Shown here: positions 1 through 11,065 of the stretch, piece after piece
Numbering within the stretch: the first letter of the stretch is position 1
Layout of the letters: every line of letters begins with the position of its first letter
Source of the DNA: Impatiens glandulifera
Taxonomy: Eukaryota > Streptophyta > Magnoliopsida > Ericales > Balsaminaceae
Reading direction: 5' to 3'
Length of the DNA: 64,000 nucleotides
Assembly: GCF_907164915.1 (NCBI RefSeq)
Contig: NC_061864.1
Span: forward strand, 3,398,389-3,462,388
Made by a program: the position numbers and the translations under genes
Notes under the pieces: model-generated
Told to the model about the DNA's origin: nothing
Database searches by the model: none
Seen by the model: only the letters and a program-made list of their open reading frames with translations

Positions 1-822
1 ATTTTTACCCCCAAAAAAAAATCTCCACCTCATTAAAATCACCACTCATTATTATTTTCTAAATAACCAATTTATTTGGATAATCCATCCATAACATTCA
101 CATGCTAAAGTCAAGATTATATTTACTTTTTACTATAATTTGAATAATTCTCATAATTTTGTGTTTCATATAAAGTGTGAAAATAAATTCAAACAAAATA
201 TCTCAAAGTTCTTTAATGGACACAACATACTTCTCCACTTAAAGAAAAGAAGTAAATGATCTATTTATCCTCCACTTAAAAAAAACATATATATATTTTA
301 TATTATAAAAGAAATAATTGTGGAGAGAATTTGAGAGAATAACTAAATAATTTGATTGGCTAAAAAAAAAATTCTCTCATTTATCTAATTTCCTCATATT
401 TTTTTTTATAACTAAATAAGAAATGAGGTAATGTCACGTTATTCTTTTCCTTAAATTTTTTCCATTGTCACCTCTCTATATTTTAGTTTATATATATAAT
501 GAGAGAAATGATTGAAAGTATTATTGACTGAAAAAATAACAAAATTTCTCTCTATTCTTCTTTTCTCATCCTTTATCTTTTTTTAACCAGTAATATAAGT
601 AATATAGTGACATATCATTTTTTTTCTCAAATTCTCTCCCTATCACTCAAAAAAAATTACCCAGGCCTATATCTCACCCACAGCAAATTAATTAAGATGA
701 GAAAAAAATTATATATATTTTGCTCAAGGAAAGACATTGGTGTCTATATATAAATAGCTGCTACAAGTTGATGAATATTCTGAAGATGCATTCCTCCTAA
801 AAACCTACTAGTCACGATTTCC
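1..822. other. AT-rich flank upstream of first P450 relic
   Basis: No gene is visible. The stretch holds poly-A and poly-T runs and degenerate copies of the palindromic MITE family seen intact further right: roughly 499-655 reads GAGAAATGATTG at one end and TCTCCCTATCACTC at the other. The last 80 bases are the promoter and leader of the P450 relic that starts at 823. Confidence 0.5.
745..756 (+). promoter_or_regulatory. TATA box of the P450 relic at 823
   Basis: The sequence TATATATAAATA lies about 75 bp upstream of the relic's ATG. This is the same spacing as the TATA boxes of the intact array genes, so the relic probably once had its own promoter. Confidence 0.45.
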
Positions 823-1222
823 ATGGATTTCTCTTCTTTTGATCTTGTGAGCTTTTCAATAGACTAGCATTATTTGTTATACTAATTTTGTCTCTTTATT
901 ATTTCTTAAAAGGGCCCGCGTTCCAAATTCTTGGTGCTGGAGTTCATCGTCAACTTAATAAACCACCCGAACCACGCGGAGCATGGCCTGTGCTGGGTCA
1001 CCTCCTGCTTTTCCGAGGTGCCAAGCATTTCCACATAACATTGTCTGAGATGGCAGACAAATATGGCCCAATTTTCAGCATCCGTCTTGGACTTCGCCGG
1101 GCAATTGTGGTTAGCAATTGAGAGTTGGCCAAAGAACTGTCCACCACTCATGACCTAGCCGTGGCATCGCGTCCTCAAATGCTAGCTGCAGACCACTTGA
1201 CAACTATGCCATGTTTGCCTTT
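823..1222 (+). pseudogene. CYP82-family P450 pseudogene, 5' part of exon 1 only
   Basis: The stretch encodes the N-terminus of a CYP82-type P450: membrane anchor, Pro-rich hinge (PPEPRGAWPVLGHL), the segment ADKYGPIFSIRLGL and the start of the ELSTTHDLAVASRP region. It is broken several ways. An early deletion and frameshift gives a TAG at 865-867. The conserved Asn-Trp has become Asn-stop (TGA at 1119-1121). A short deletion near 1200 removes the Gly-Tyr of the LGYNYAMF segment. Similarity ends near 1222, so about two thirds of exon 1, the intron and all of exon 2 are missing. Its hinge-proximal segment (F-x-I-L-x-x-G-x-H) resembles that of the gene at 51912 more than those of genes 1-5. It is certainly related to the array genes and certainly not functional as a P450. 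Confidence 0.88.
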
Positions 1223-2044
1223 GCATTATGAATGATATGTATCGGACAATTACAATCATTGAAAGTTCTACGATTTCTCTACAACCAAATAGTGCACCAA
1301 AAAATAACTGGGATGGTAACCCAACTATGTATGTCTACCATATAAGCCACATCAATCCAAATTGTTTAGCAACTACTCAAAGACTCAGGTATCACTCAAT
1401 GAATCTCAATAATACTGCACAAAAGACTTCAAATACTAGTCATTTATCGACAATGCAAAAGTACGTGAGTTGTCGATTCAACTTCTTTGTGATATATACA
1501 ACTAGCCATAATACAACATTTTTTCATGCAAATATCATCCCGTTAGAATTTCACCATGAATAACACTTCATCCAAAGACGAGATCTTGGATGAAATATTT
1601 GACTCTTAAAGTTTTTTTAAACAAAAATTATATGGAATCATCTTAGCGAACAACTTGTAAAAATGTCTTACATGAAAACTATACATATCTTATTAACGCA
1701 TAATATTTTGTTTAGACGATAACACTTTTTTGTGTCCTATAAAAAAGTAAAACTCTAAAATAAAGTCTTGAATATGATAAACTCTATTTATTTTCATAAA
1801 TAAATTAATTCAATTAAGATATTTAGAACAGATATGTTAGTTATGTATGATTATATTAAAATTAATAACTATATTATTAACCAATTTTAAAATTTTTATT
1901 TATTTTTCATTTGACTGTAGGGAGATAATAAATAAATATATAAGAAAAGTTAAGAAAATATGTTGGAGTTAAGAAGATGATTAGTTTATATTGAATTAAT
2001 AAAATAAAATAAAATAAATTTAATTTAAGTAACCCTAATTAACC

Positions 2045-2137
2045 TGAATTCAACCCAACCTAACCCAACCTAACCCAACCCAACCCAACCCAACCCAACC
2101 TAACCTAACCCAACCCAACCCAACCCAATCCAACCCA
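2045..2137. repeat. Degenerate (AACCC/AACCT)n microsatellite
   Basis: About 90 bases of repeated CCCAA units with scattered CCTAA variants. It resembles telomeric DNA superficially, but the unit is five bases rather than the seven-base plant telomere unit CCCTAAA. Confidence 0.75.
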
Positions 2138-2282
2138 AATTAACTTACACAAATTAATATTTTGGAGTTGGATTAAGGTTTAATCAACCCAAACTATAAT
2201 TACCCCTACTTAATATTATGGAGCCTCATAAACAAGGGGAAAGGGTGGAGCTACGTTGCGACAGTGGTGGATTGTAACCCTC

Positions 2283-2316
<34 letters not shown>

Positions 2317-3339
2317 GAAAGAAAAATAATAAAATCAATGAAAGATTCAACAAAAGTAAGTCCACAAATCAACGTGGCATGACATGTGGGTAAGAGAGGG
2401 AAATTTTTCAAAATGTCTCGAAACGCTTATTTCAGGTCCCGAAACAGATTCTTAATATCCCGAAACGATCATTTCAGGACCCGAAATGAGCGCTTTCAGG
2501 ACGTGGGGACAACCTGACAGGTCACGTCGAATTCGTGGACCTACTTTCGTTGAATCTTTCGTTGAGTTTATAATTCCTCATTTAGAAAATACAACTTTGT
2601 CCTGTTGGCTCTTAGTAGTCAGTGATTAAACTATTATTTATTTTTACATTTATATGATAATTATATATTAATTTTTTTTATTAATTTTAATATAATTAAT
2701 AATATAAATACTTATAAAAAAGATTAAAATAATAATTTATATAAATATAAAGATAAAATAATCTTATATTTCTTAATTTTAAATTAATTTAAAATTATTT
2801 CAAAAATTATTTAAAATAATATAAATTAATATTAAATAAGTTAAAATAGTTATATTCATTTAGTTCGGTAATTAAATAAATAATTTGATATATTATTTAT
2901 TCTTCCAAATCGATTTATAGACATTAATATTTTATAATCGTCTTCTTGAGTGTCTATTCGTTTGATAATCGGTTTTTTCAAAAATTTAGTATTTTTATTT
3001 TTATTTTTATGTTTTATTTTCTTTTTCTTATTTTATCTCAAAACTAGACTGAAATCTACTAAATTGAACTTTTATATTTTTTTATATAGTTAGTTGTTCT
3101 TTTTTAAAGCTTAATTAATTTAATTTCTTACATTTTCTTAACCTAATTTTATATAATTATCTTTTATTAGATTTTATTTATTTATTTTATTTTAGTAAGG
3201 ATATTTGTGATTTGATTAATATGTTACTTATTACCGTATTAGTATAATACCTATAAATTTTTTCAGTCCAAAGAAAAAAAAGTCTAATTCACGTGACAGT
3301 GAATATAAATATTTCCCCCCAAAATACTAAGGCAGGTTT

Positions 3340-3445
3340 TCAAGTTCAAGTTCTTCCGTCTCTATCCAGTTCTTTTGATAGTGGGTCAAGTTCATTAGGC
3401 TTTAGTTGAATTTTTAATAATATTTGTGAAATCTTTTTCGTGATT
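3340..3445 (+). pseudogene. Relic of a P450 3' flank
   Basis: The stretch containing TAGTTGAATTTTTAATAATA matches the DNA just after the stop codon of the gene at 61136 (about 62865-62970, TAGATGAATTTTTAATAATA), including the preceding CTTC-rich stretch and TTCATTAGG/TTTATTAGG. No coding part remains. It is likely the 3' end of a deleted P450 copy, perhaps the one whose 5' end is at 823. Confidence 0.4.
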
Positions 3446-3872
3446 ATGCTTCTATATTTTGTGTTTGCAAAAACAGTTATATGTTTAACTTTTTTTTATG
3501 TGAAATTTTTTAATTTTGTGCACAAAATTTGAAGTAAATGAAAATTTGGTTTATTAAGTTGTCAAATTAAAAATATGTCAAATTTATTCATTTAAAACAA
3601 ATTGATGAATTATTGGCCACACAATCTAGATTTAAGAATGAAAGCGACACCCGATTTAACGTGGTATCCAGCAAAAGTGCTGATTAATCCACGGGCAGAG
3701 CCACTGAAAAATATTCCACTATAATCGTTAACACGGATTACAGATACTCAATAGTTCAAGAGAAAACTAACACCCAAGCCCTTTATTTATAGGGTCAGGT
3801 CAAGACATTTTTCTTGCTCACTTCTTATGTGGGACAAACACCAAAAAAAACATTCTAGGCAAAGAAACCAAC

Positions 3873-5112
<1,240 letters not shown>

Positions 5113-6990
5113 TATAGAAGTTAATAGTTGTTTAGTTTTTCTGGCCGGTTCCAAAAATTAACCTTACTTAATTTTTCTATCAATTTCTCCTTTTTTGATT
5201 ATTTAGAATAAATATTCAAAAATTGTAATGTATGGCCGGTTTGAAAATTAACTTACTTAATTTTTCTATCAATATATATATTTATATATTTATATTGTTT
5301 TAAAAAATGTATGTAGATTAAAAATGAAAAAGAAAATATTTAAGCACAATCACAAGACGTGACATAAAAAAACATAAAAACATTTCTAAATAAATAAGTT
5401 ATCGAGCTTACAATTTTTTAAGAATAACGAGTAACTCTACGACGGACTCTATCTAATTTTTGAAACGAATATACATTACTCAATATTCATATTTAATATT
5501 GAAGAAATTTTTAAAACTTGTTGTTCATTGTGATTTTTAAATAATATTCACACATAATCAAATATTATTTTACTATTCTATTATCAATTATATCACTTAA
5601 TTTAGTAATCGAAATAATAAAATACACTAAAAATTTCAATATTAATAAAAAAAACTTATTTTATCATTATATATTATTTATTTTAGATCTTCTTTATTCA
5701 AAATATATTTTTTTTTCAAAATTTATACCAAATAAGATTTTGAAATATTTTACAGATTATTTAATTAATCCTATACCGAACAAGTATGAATAAAAATAAA
5801 ATATTGAATTTCAAGATATCTATATTTGTGCACGAAAATTTAAAAAAATAGGAAAAAAAATGAGTACAACACAATTAATTTCACTTTTTTTTTATTAGAA
5901 AACAATTATTTAAAATGAATTATTTTAAATTCCTTGTATATTTTTAATTAAATTTAATAAAAATAAAATAAGAATATTTTGTACGATATTTTTTAAAATT
6001 TATTCTGGAAAGTAAGTAAATATATGAGAGAGTTAAATATTTTTGTTTTTTAAAAGACCTACGAGTTCGATAACATATTAAGTAATATTTTATAATTTTT
6101 TTTTTATTTCATGTTTTCGTTGTTATGCTTAAATGATTTTAATTATTTTTAATATACATGAACATTTTAAAAAATAATGAATTAAATTATATAATAGTTA
6201 AAAATTTTAAATAATAGTGTTGTAATAAAAATATATATTTCTTAAACTTAAAAATAATTAGAAACTGAGTTTATTAAAAAAATCAAACATAATTTAATTC
6301 ACTTTAATTAATCAAATAATTTAATTCATTAATTAACTTACTAAAATATTTTATATTTAAAAAATATATATAGTTTATAATTATATAAAAAATTAGAAAG
6401 CTAAACTCAAACTCGACCAACTAATAAAGGTAATTTAGTGCATAAAAGTTCAAACATCGTCCCTTATTTAAACTAGCATGTATCTCGCACGAGTAATAAT
6501 ATAAAAAATCGTGAAAAAAATATTACGGTAAAATTTTTATGGGCGGGTCAACCCAAAATCCGACACAAGTATCCATTTACTCTCACATATATCCAAATTA
6601 ACCACAGCTCTCGACCCGACAATCCGGACACTTTAAAAATTAAGCATCATTATATATATAGATAACTCAAACATTATTTCATTTTTTTCTAAATATTCAC
6701 ATTAGTTAATATATTAACCAAAATACTAAAATACTCCTTATTTTCAATTTTATTATTTTATTATATATATATATATCTAAAAAAAAAACATTATCATCTT
6801 CTCAAAATCATTATAAATTTAAAACACTTATCGACGCTACAAGACTAACATTATTTTTAATTTTTGTTTCTCATGACTTTTAATCTATATTTTTTTTAAT
6901 TTTAATAACAAAATGTTTTTGTCATTCTTTATCTTCTAGCTCAACATTATTTGATATTTTATTTATTTTATTTATTTTATTTATTTATTT
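5113..6990. other. AT-rich spacer without genes
   Basis: No gene is seen. A segment of about 42 bases starting GGCCGGTT and ending TTTTTCTATCAAT occurs twice (5143-5187 and 5235-5273). Around 6430-6660 lies a dispersed repeat that recurs in inverted orientation near 18300-18440, with the shared core GTCAACCCA / CTCTCGACCCG. Confidence 0.45.
6538..6655 (-). repeat. Dispersed repeat, inverted copy near 18300
   Basis: The stretch with GGGTCAACCCA, CAGCTCTCGACCCG and AATCCGGACA is the reverse complement, with mismatches, of 18325-18440. It is probably part of a transposon family; the superfamily is not identifiable here. Confidence 0.5.
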
Positions 6991-7903
6991 TTATTATTTT
7001 TTATAAGAAGATGTCTGTTGTTTTTCTTGGACATGCCCTACTATTCAGTGTATGGATAGCAGTTGGCTGCATTTCCACATCCAAGAAAGGACCACCTTTG
7101 AATTCCATACATTACAAAAAATTGATGAATTTTTGTTTTCTTTAGAAAGGATTGATGTATTATGGAGAATTGACAATGGTGATTTTTACCTTTTATCATT
7201 TTATTTTTAAAAAAATATATATTGCCAATTCTTTTGAAACATGTTCACTATAATATTTATTTATAAAGTAAGACTTTTCGAGTTGATTTACGAAAGTCTA
7301 CCGTGCCTATGAGTTAGCCGCTTGGGCAGACGGACATGATTTTATTAGGTTAAATAAAATATTTTTTATTTTTTTATTTAAAATACTTCACTAATTTATA
7401 AATAAAACCAAAATTTAATATGAATAATGAACCTATATATTATTTTTCATGATATAAGAAACTAAGTGAGAAAAAAGAACATAAATAAATAGAGTTTTCA
7501 AATATATCTCTGTTAATTTTTTCTAATAGAGATTTAAAATATATTTGATTGCTTGTTTATTTGAAAAGTAAAAATTTGAGCTTAACATTTTAAGTAGATT
7601 CATGTTTGGATATAAACTAATTGAGGACCTCTATAGTTTTATATATAATAAACTTGAGCCTTAAGAGATTTTTTGGTTATGATCAAATCCCTCGTAAAGA
7701 CAGAGACTAATCACTCTAAACATACCATTCTCCCTATAAATAAGATTTTGATTAGAACTAAGAAAAATATATTCCTATCAAGGGATTATATATACTCTTT
7801 TAACATTTGGAAATATTTTGTTTTTTTTATAAATATGTATTTATTTAAGTTATTTTTAAAAACATAATTTATTCTAAATCAATATTCGAATTATATATTT
7901 AAC

Positions 7904-7907
<4 letters not shown>

Positions 7908-7975
<68 letters not shown>
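7908..7975. repeat. (TA)n microsatellite
   Basis: Pure TA repeats, about 68 bp, inside the duplicated upstream unit. The equivalent position in the unit of gene 2 is occupied by a long foldback element (15366-16405), and in gene 3's unit it is plain sequence. Confidence 0.95.
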
Positions 7976-7977
<2 letters not shown>

Positions 7978-8282
7978 CAATTATTTCCCATTTGACAATT
8001 CATCTGCGGGCAAGTCTATTAGTGTATGGATATCAAATTTTCACCATGGAAGTGTGTGGATATCAATTTTAAACATTTCCATCCACTATGTCAAGTATCC
8101 TTGATAGAAAATTATTTTGGAAGACTTTAATTCCTATTTGGTAACTAACTTTTAATTTTTCTTATTTTAAATTTATGGACGTTGGACATTTGGACTATTT
8201 GAATGCGATAAACATGTGAAAAAAAAAAAAAATTCACAACAAATCAACAAAAATAGACTTAAACTTATTATTTATCCCATCT

Positions 8283-8395
8283 TCTAGTCTAACGGCAACA
8301 AGAGATGTATATTCTCAGCCTCTTTCAAGTCCTGAATTCGAGTCCGTCATGTGACAAATTCTGCGCTTAATTAAATGATTAAGTGAAACTCAACA
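8283..8395 (+). repeat. Possible tRNA-derived SINE fragment
   Basis: TAGTCTAACGGCA followed about 40 bases later by GAATTCGAGTCC resembles the A and B boxes of a pol III promoter, as in plant SINEs. A full tRNA cloverleaf is not apparent. Confidence 0.35.
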
Positions 8396-8905
8396 TTAAA
8401 AAAAAATAAAAAAAATAATTTAAATTTTAACAAATAAATTCAAGAAATGTCGTAACAAAACGGGTAACCCCTCAATCTCAGACCCTTCTTTTTATAAAAA
8501 TGAAAATATTTTAGGAAACTTAATACTTTTTACAAGGATTATATATTTAACTAATTAAACTAATACTTATATTAAATATAATACAAATTTTTGTATATTT
8601 ATAATATAACATTAAAAAAATAGAAAGGTAAATAAATATTATGAACACATTTTATTTTGTTTTCGCATACCCATAAATTTCGGAGTTGTTCAGTGCAGCC
8701 CTATGTATGGGGTTAGTTAGATTTAATTCAAATAATTAGTTATTGAGATAAATACTTATATTTTTAATTAAATATTTTATTTATATTTTTCCCAAAAAAA
8801 TATTTTATTTACATTAACAATATATTATTTTATAGTGTTTAAAATTTGTTTAATTATTAAAAATGGTTAAAGTTTGATAACTAATCGACTCCACCATAGT
8901 GGTCG

Positions 8906-9055
8906 ACCTAAGATATTGAAGTATCGCGAATTCATGGTTGTTTGATGTCATTCTAACCTAAGATATTGAATTATTGCGAATTCATAGTTGTTTGATGTTA
9001 TTCTAACCTAAGATATTGAAATATCGCAAATTCATGGTTGTTTGATGTCATTCTA
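8906..9055. repeat. Three tandem copies of a 50-bp unit
   Basis: The unit beginning ACCTAAGATATTGAA and ending GATGTCATTCTA is present three times with period exactly 50 and a few substitutions (8906, 8956, 9006). The matching places upstream of genes 2 and 3 carry only one degenerate copy, so this is a local expansion. Confidence 0.85.
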
Positions 9056-9230
9056 GTTCTTTTTAAATAAAAATAAAATAAGTTTGATTACCATTTGAAT
9101 AATTGTACAAAATATAAGATAATATTATTGATTTATTTAATTACTGGAAATATCAAAAAAAAAATTGTACATAAACAATGAAGGTTATTATTAATTCCAT
9201 GATTTATCAATTATATATTTGATAACGTCT

Positions 9231-10189
9231 TTGATGGAAATGCACCACAGCAGTAAACAACAAATGCGGAATTTATCCTACGTTTGGCAACACTTTCTCA
9301 AACCATTTAAACCTGTGAGGAAGCTAACAAATAGGTATGCAAAATGCAATCAACACAGCCCTAAAACAATGAGTAACACACCAAGCAAGCACACACAAAC
9401 AACACAGAATTTTAGCGTGGAAAACCCCTCAATGGGTAAAAACCACGGGACACCTAGTGCCGCTTAAAATCCACTATCACCAGTAAGAGAGCAATACAAA
9501 AGTCTTCTCTAAACAATACTGGAGGCATACAAATTCATAATACCCTTGGAAACATACACATCAAGGATATAGAAACAATCAAAGAACAAGAAAGGAAGAA
9601 TATCACCAAAAACAATTGTTATTGTTCCGGCAATGAAACCCCGACCTCCAAACCTCAGAATCCGATCTCCACCGTCCAGAATGTTGGCCCAGAAGCTGTG
9701 AAGCTGCTGTCCAAAATTAAGACGATCCAACGGTGCAAACTTCGGCAATCATCAAAACACTAAAGCTGCTGGAACTTGAAGTTTTTCTCTCTTTTCTTTC
9801 TTGATTTTCTCTCTCTTTCTTTTGCTCTTATTTCTTGCAAAAGAAGCTTTCCCCCTTTTATATTACTCCCAAATAAGTGAATTAGTGGGGGCCTAAGACA
9901 GGGGCGGAGCCAAGTGCAAGCTGGCCCGGGCTGTAGCCCGGGGAGCCTTATGTATTTTATCAATAACGACGGTAAATTACCGTCGTTATTGGTTGTTTTC
10001 CGTCGCTAATATGTTATTTTTCGTCGCTAAAAGTCATTAGTGACAGCAAACTATAAAACTAGCCCGGATAGATTTTTTTAATAAAAAATTAGCCCGGGTA
10101 GTTTTCAAATCCTGGCTTCGCCCCTGGCCTAAGATGGGCTTATTTGCTGGACTTTTCCTCATGGACTAAGGAAACAAAAAAAACCCAAC
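9231..10189 (-). mobile_element. Probable Ty1/copia-type solo LTR, interrupted by a MITE
   Basis: Compared with the paralogous upstream DNA of genes 2 and 3, where GATATCCTGATTG follows directly, this is an insertion bounded by CGTCT on both sides (9226-9230 and 10190-10194). Read on the minus strand it contains TATAAAAGGGGG near 9860 followed by a purine-rich leader, and the U5-like phrase GAGGGGTTTTCCACGCTAAA near 9415-9440, typical of plant copia LTRs. Without the nested MITE and its duplicated target it is about 720 bp. No internal retrotransposon domain is present. Open frames inside it are not genes. Confidence 0.55.
9899..10126. mobile_element. hAT-type MITE with perfect 8-bp target duplication
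   Basis: The 228-bp element starts CAGGGGCGGAGCCA and ends TGGCTTCGCCCCTG, inverted repeats with one mismatch. GCCTAAGA flanks it directly on both sides (9891-9898 and 10127-10134). An 8-bp duplication with CAG...CTG-type ends fits the hAT superfamily. Inside is a short palindrome around CGACGGTAAATTACCGTCG. It has no coding capacity and sits inside the solo LTR, so it is the younger insertion. Confidence 0.88.
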
Positions 10190-11065
10190 CGTCTTTTTTT
10201 CTAGACATCCTGATTGAAATTTACATTAGTTGATTATCAATTTCTGTTTTTTTAATTACAATTAAACTCATAAGTTTGTCCTATTTTATATTTATAAAAT
10301 TTTAATATTTCTTTTTAAAATGTAAGCCGTTTTCAATAACCACATACCAATAAAAATTAGGAATATCAAGGACAAATATTACCGGTACAAATCATGATAA
10401 AATTACAAAATAATGAAAAACGTCACTTCACAAAAACATAAAATGGATCAAATTAAAACATTTTAGAAAAATTAAATTCGATACTGATCATATCCTTATT
10501 AGTGTAAAGACTGTCATTTTTCTTTTGAGCTTCATAATTCACGTTAGCTTTATTTTTTTCTTGTATTTGTGCTTCTTTACCTTCATTTTGACGTTGCAGT
10601 CTTGCTTGCACCGAAATTCTTGATCCCATCCCATCTCGTAAGTATTTTGTGTTTTTCTAATATTCGATGAATCTACTCCCTTAAGCTTTCAGAAACACGT
10701 GCAGGGCCTCATACTCATAATCAATTTTGTCATTTCAAGTTTAATCATTGGTGTTCCGAGTTTGTTCGCTCGAGTTTCATTCTAATTTTTTACATATTAA
10801 ATTCTAACAAATATTTAATTAATAATTTAAGTCAAATAATTCAATTTCTTAATTATAACACAATATTTTTAAAATTTATAATAAAAAAAATCATTTAAAT
10901 ATCCCAAATATTCCAAATTTAAAAGAGATAAGATCATAGTAATACTCACTTTTCTTAAAATGATTAGTCAAGAAAAAAAATAACAAAACTTTCTATAAAA
11001 AGCTATATACTACAACTCTAATTCGTTCATGCTAGAAGTATTCAGTACTCCCAAATCATACAGTC
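10190..11065. other. Promoter-proximal flank of gene 1
   Basis: This continues the duplicated upstream unit (ATCCTGATTGAAATTTACATTAG) up to the start of gene 1. No gene is present. The last 150 bp, with the TATA box and the leader ending CCCAAATCATACAGTC, are closely matched at genes 3, 4 and 5. Confidence 0.6.
10994..11000 (+). promoter_or_regulatory. TATA box of gene 1
   Basis: TATAAAA within TTCTATAAAAAGCTATATA lies 72 bp before the ATG. The same string at the same distance is found at gene 3, and at similar distance at genes 4 and 5, which supports it as the core promoter. Confidence 0.75.

Larger units (their letters stand above)
6991..9230. other. Duplicated upstream block of gene 1, left part
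   Basis: This non-coding block belongs to the segmental repeat unit upstream of genes 1-5. It opens with AAGATGTCTGTTGTTTTTC and CTATTCAGTGTATGGATAGC (near 7010-7060), followed by CCACATCCAAGAAAGGACCA and the long AT-rich part up to the insertion at 9231. The unit also recurs at about 14270, 24010, 37200 and 43500. It carries a (TA)n array at 7908-7975, a possible SINE near 8280 and a three-copy 50-bp repeat at 8906. No coding capacity is evident. Confidence 0.65.

Noticed and set aside
1228..1563. 111-codon open frame after the P450 relic
   Set aside because: No recognisable domain, no promoter, no similarity to P450, and it follows a deletion breakpoint. It could be part of a transposon, but nothing supports a gene call.
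2045..2137. Interstitial telomere
   Set aside because: The unit is CCCAA/CCTAA of five bases, not the plant CCCTAAA heptamer.
8283..8360. A functional tRNA gene
   Set aside because: Box-like motifs are present but no cloverleaf or anticodon arm can be drawn; a SINE fragment is more likely.
9509..9963. Minus-strand open frames upstream of gene 1
   Set aside because: They lie inside the solo LTR and the nested hAT MITE and match no protein family I recognise.
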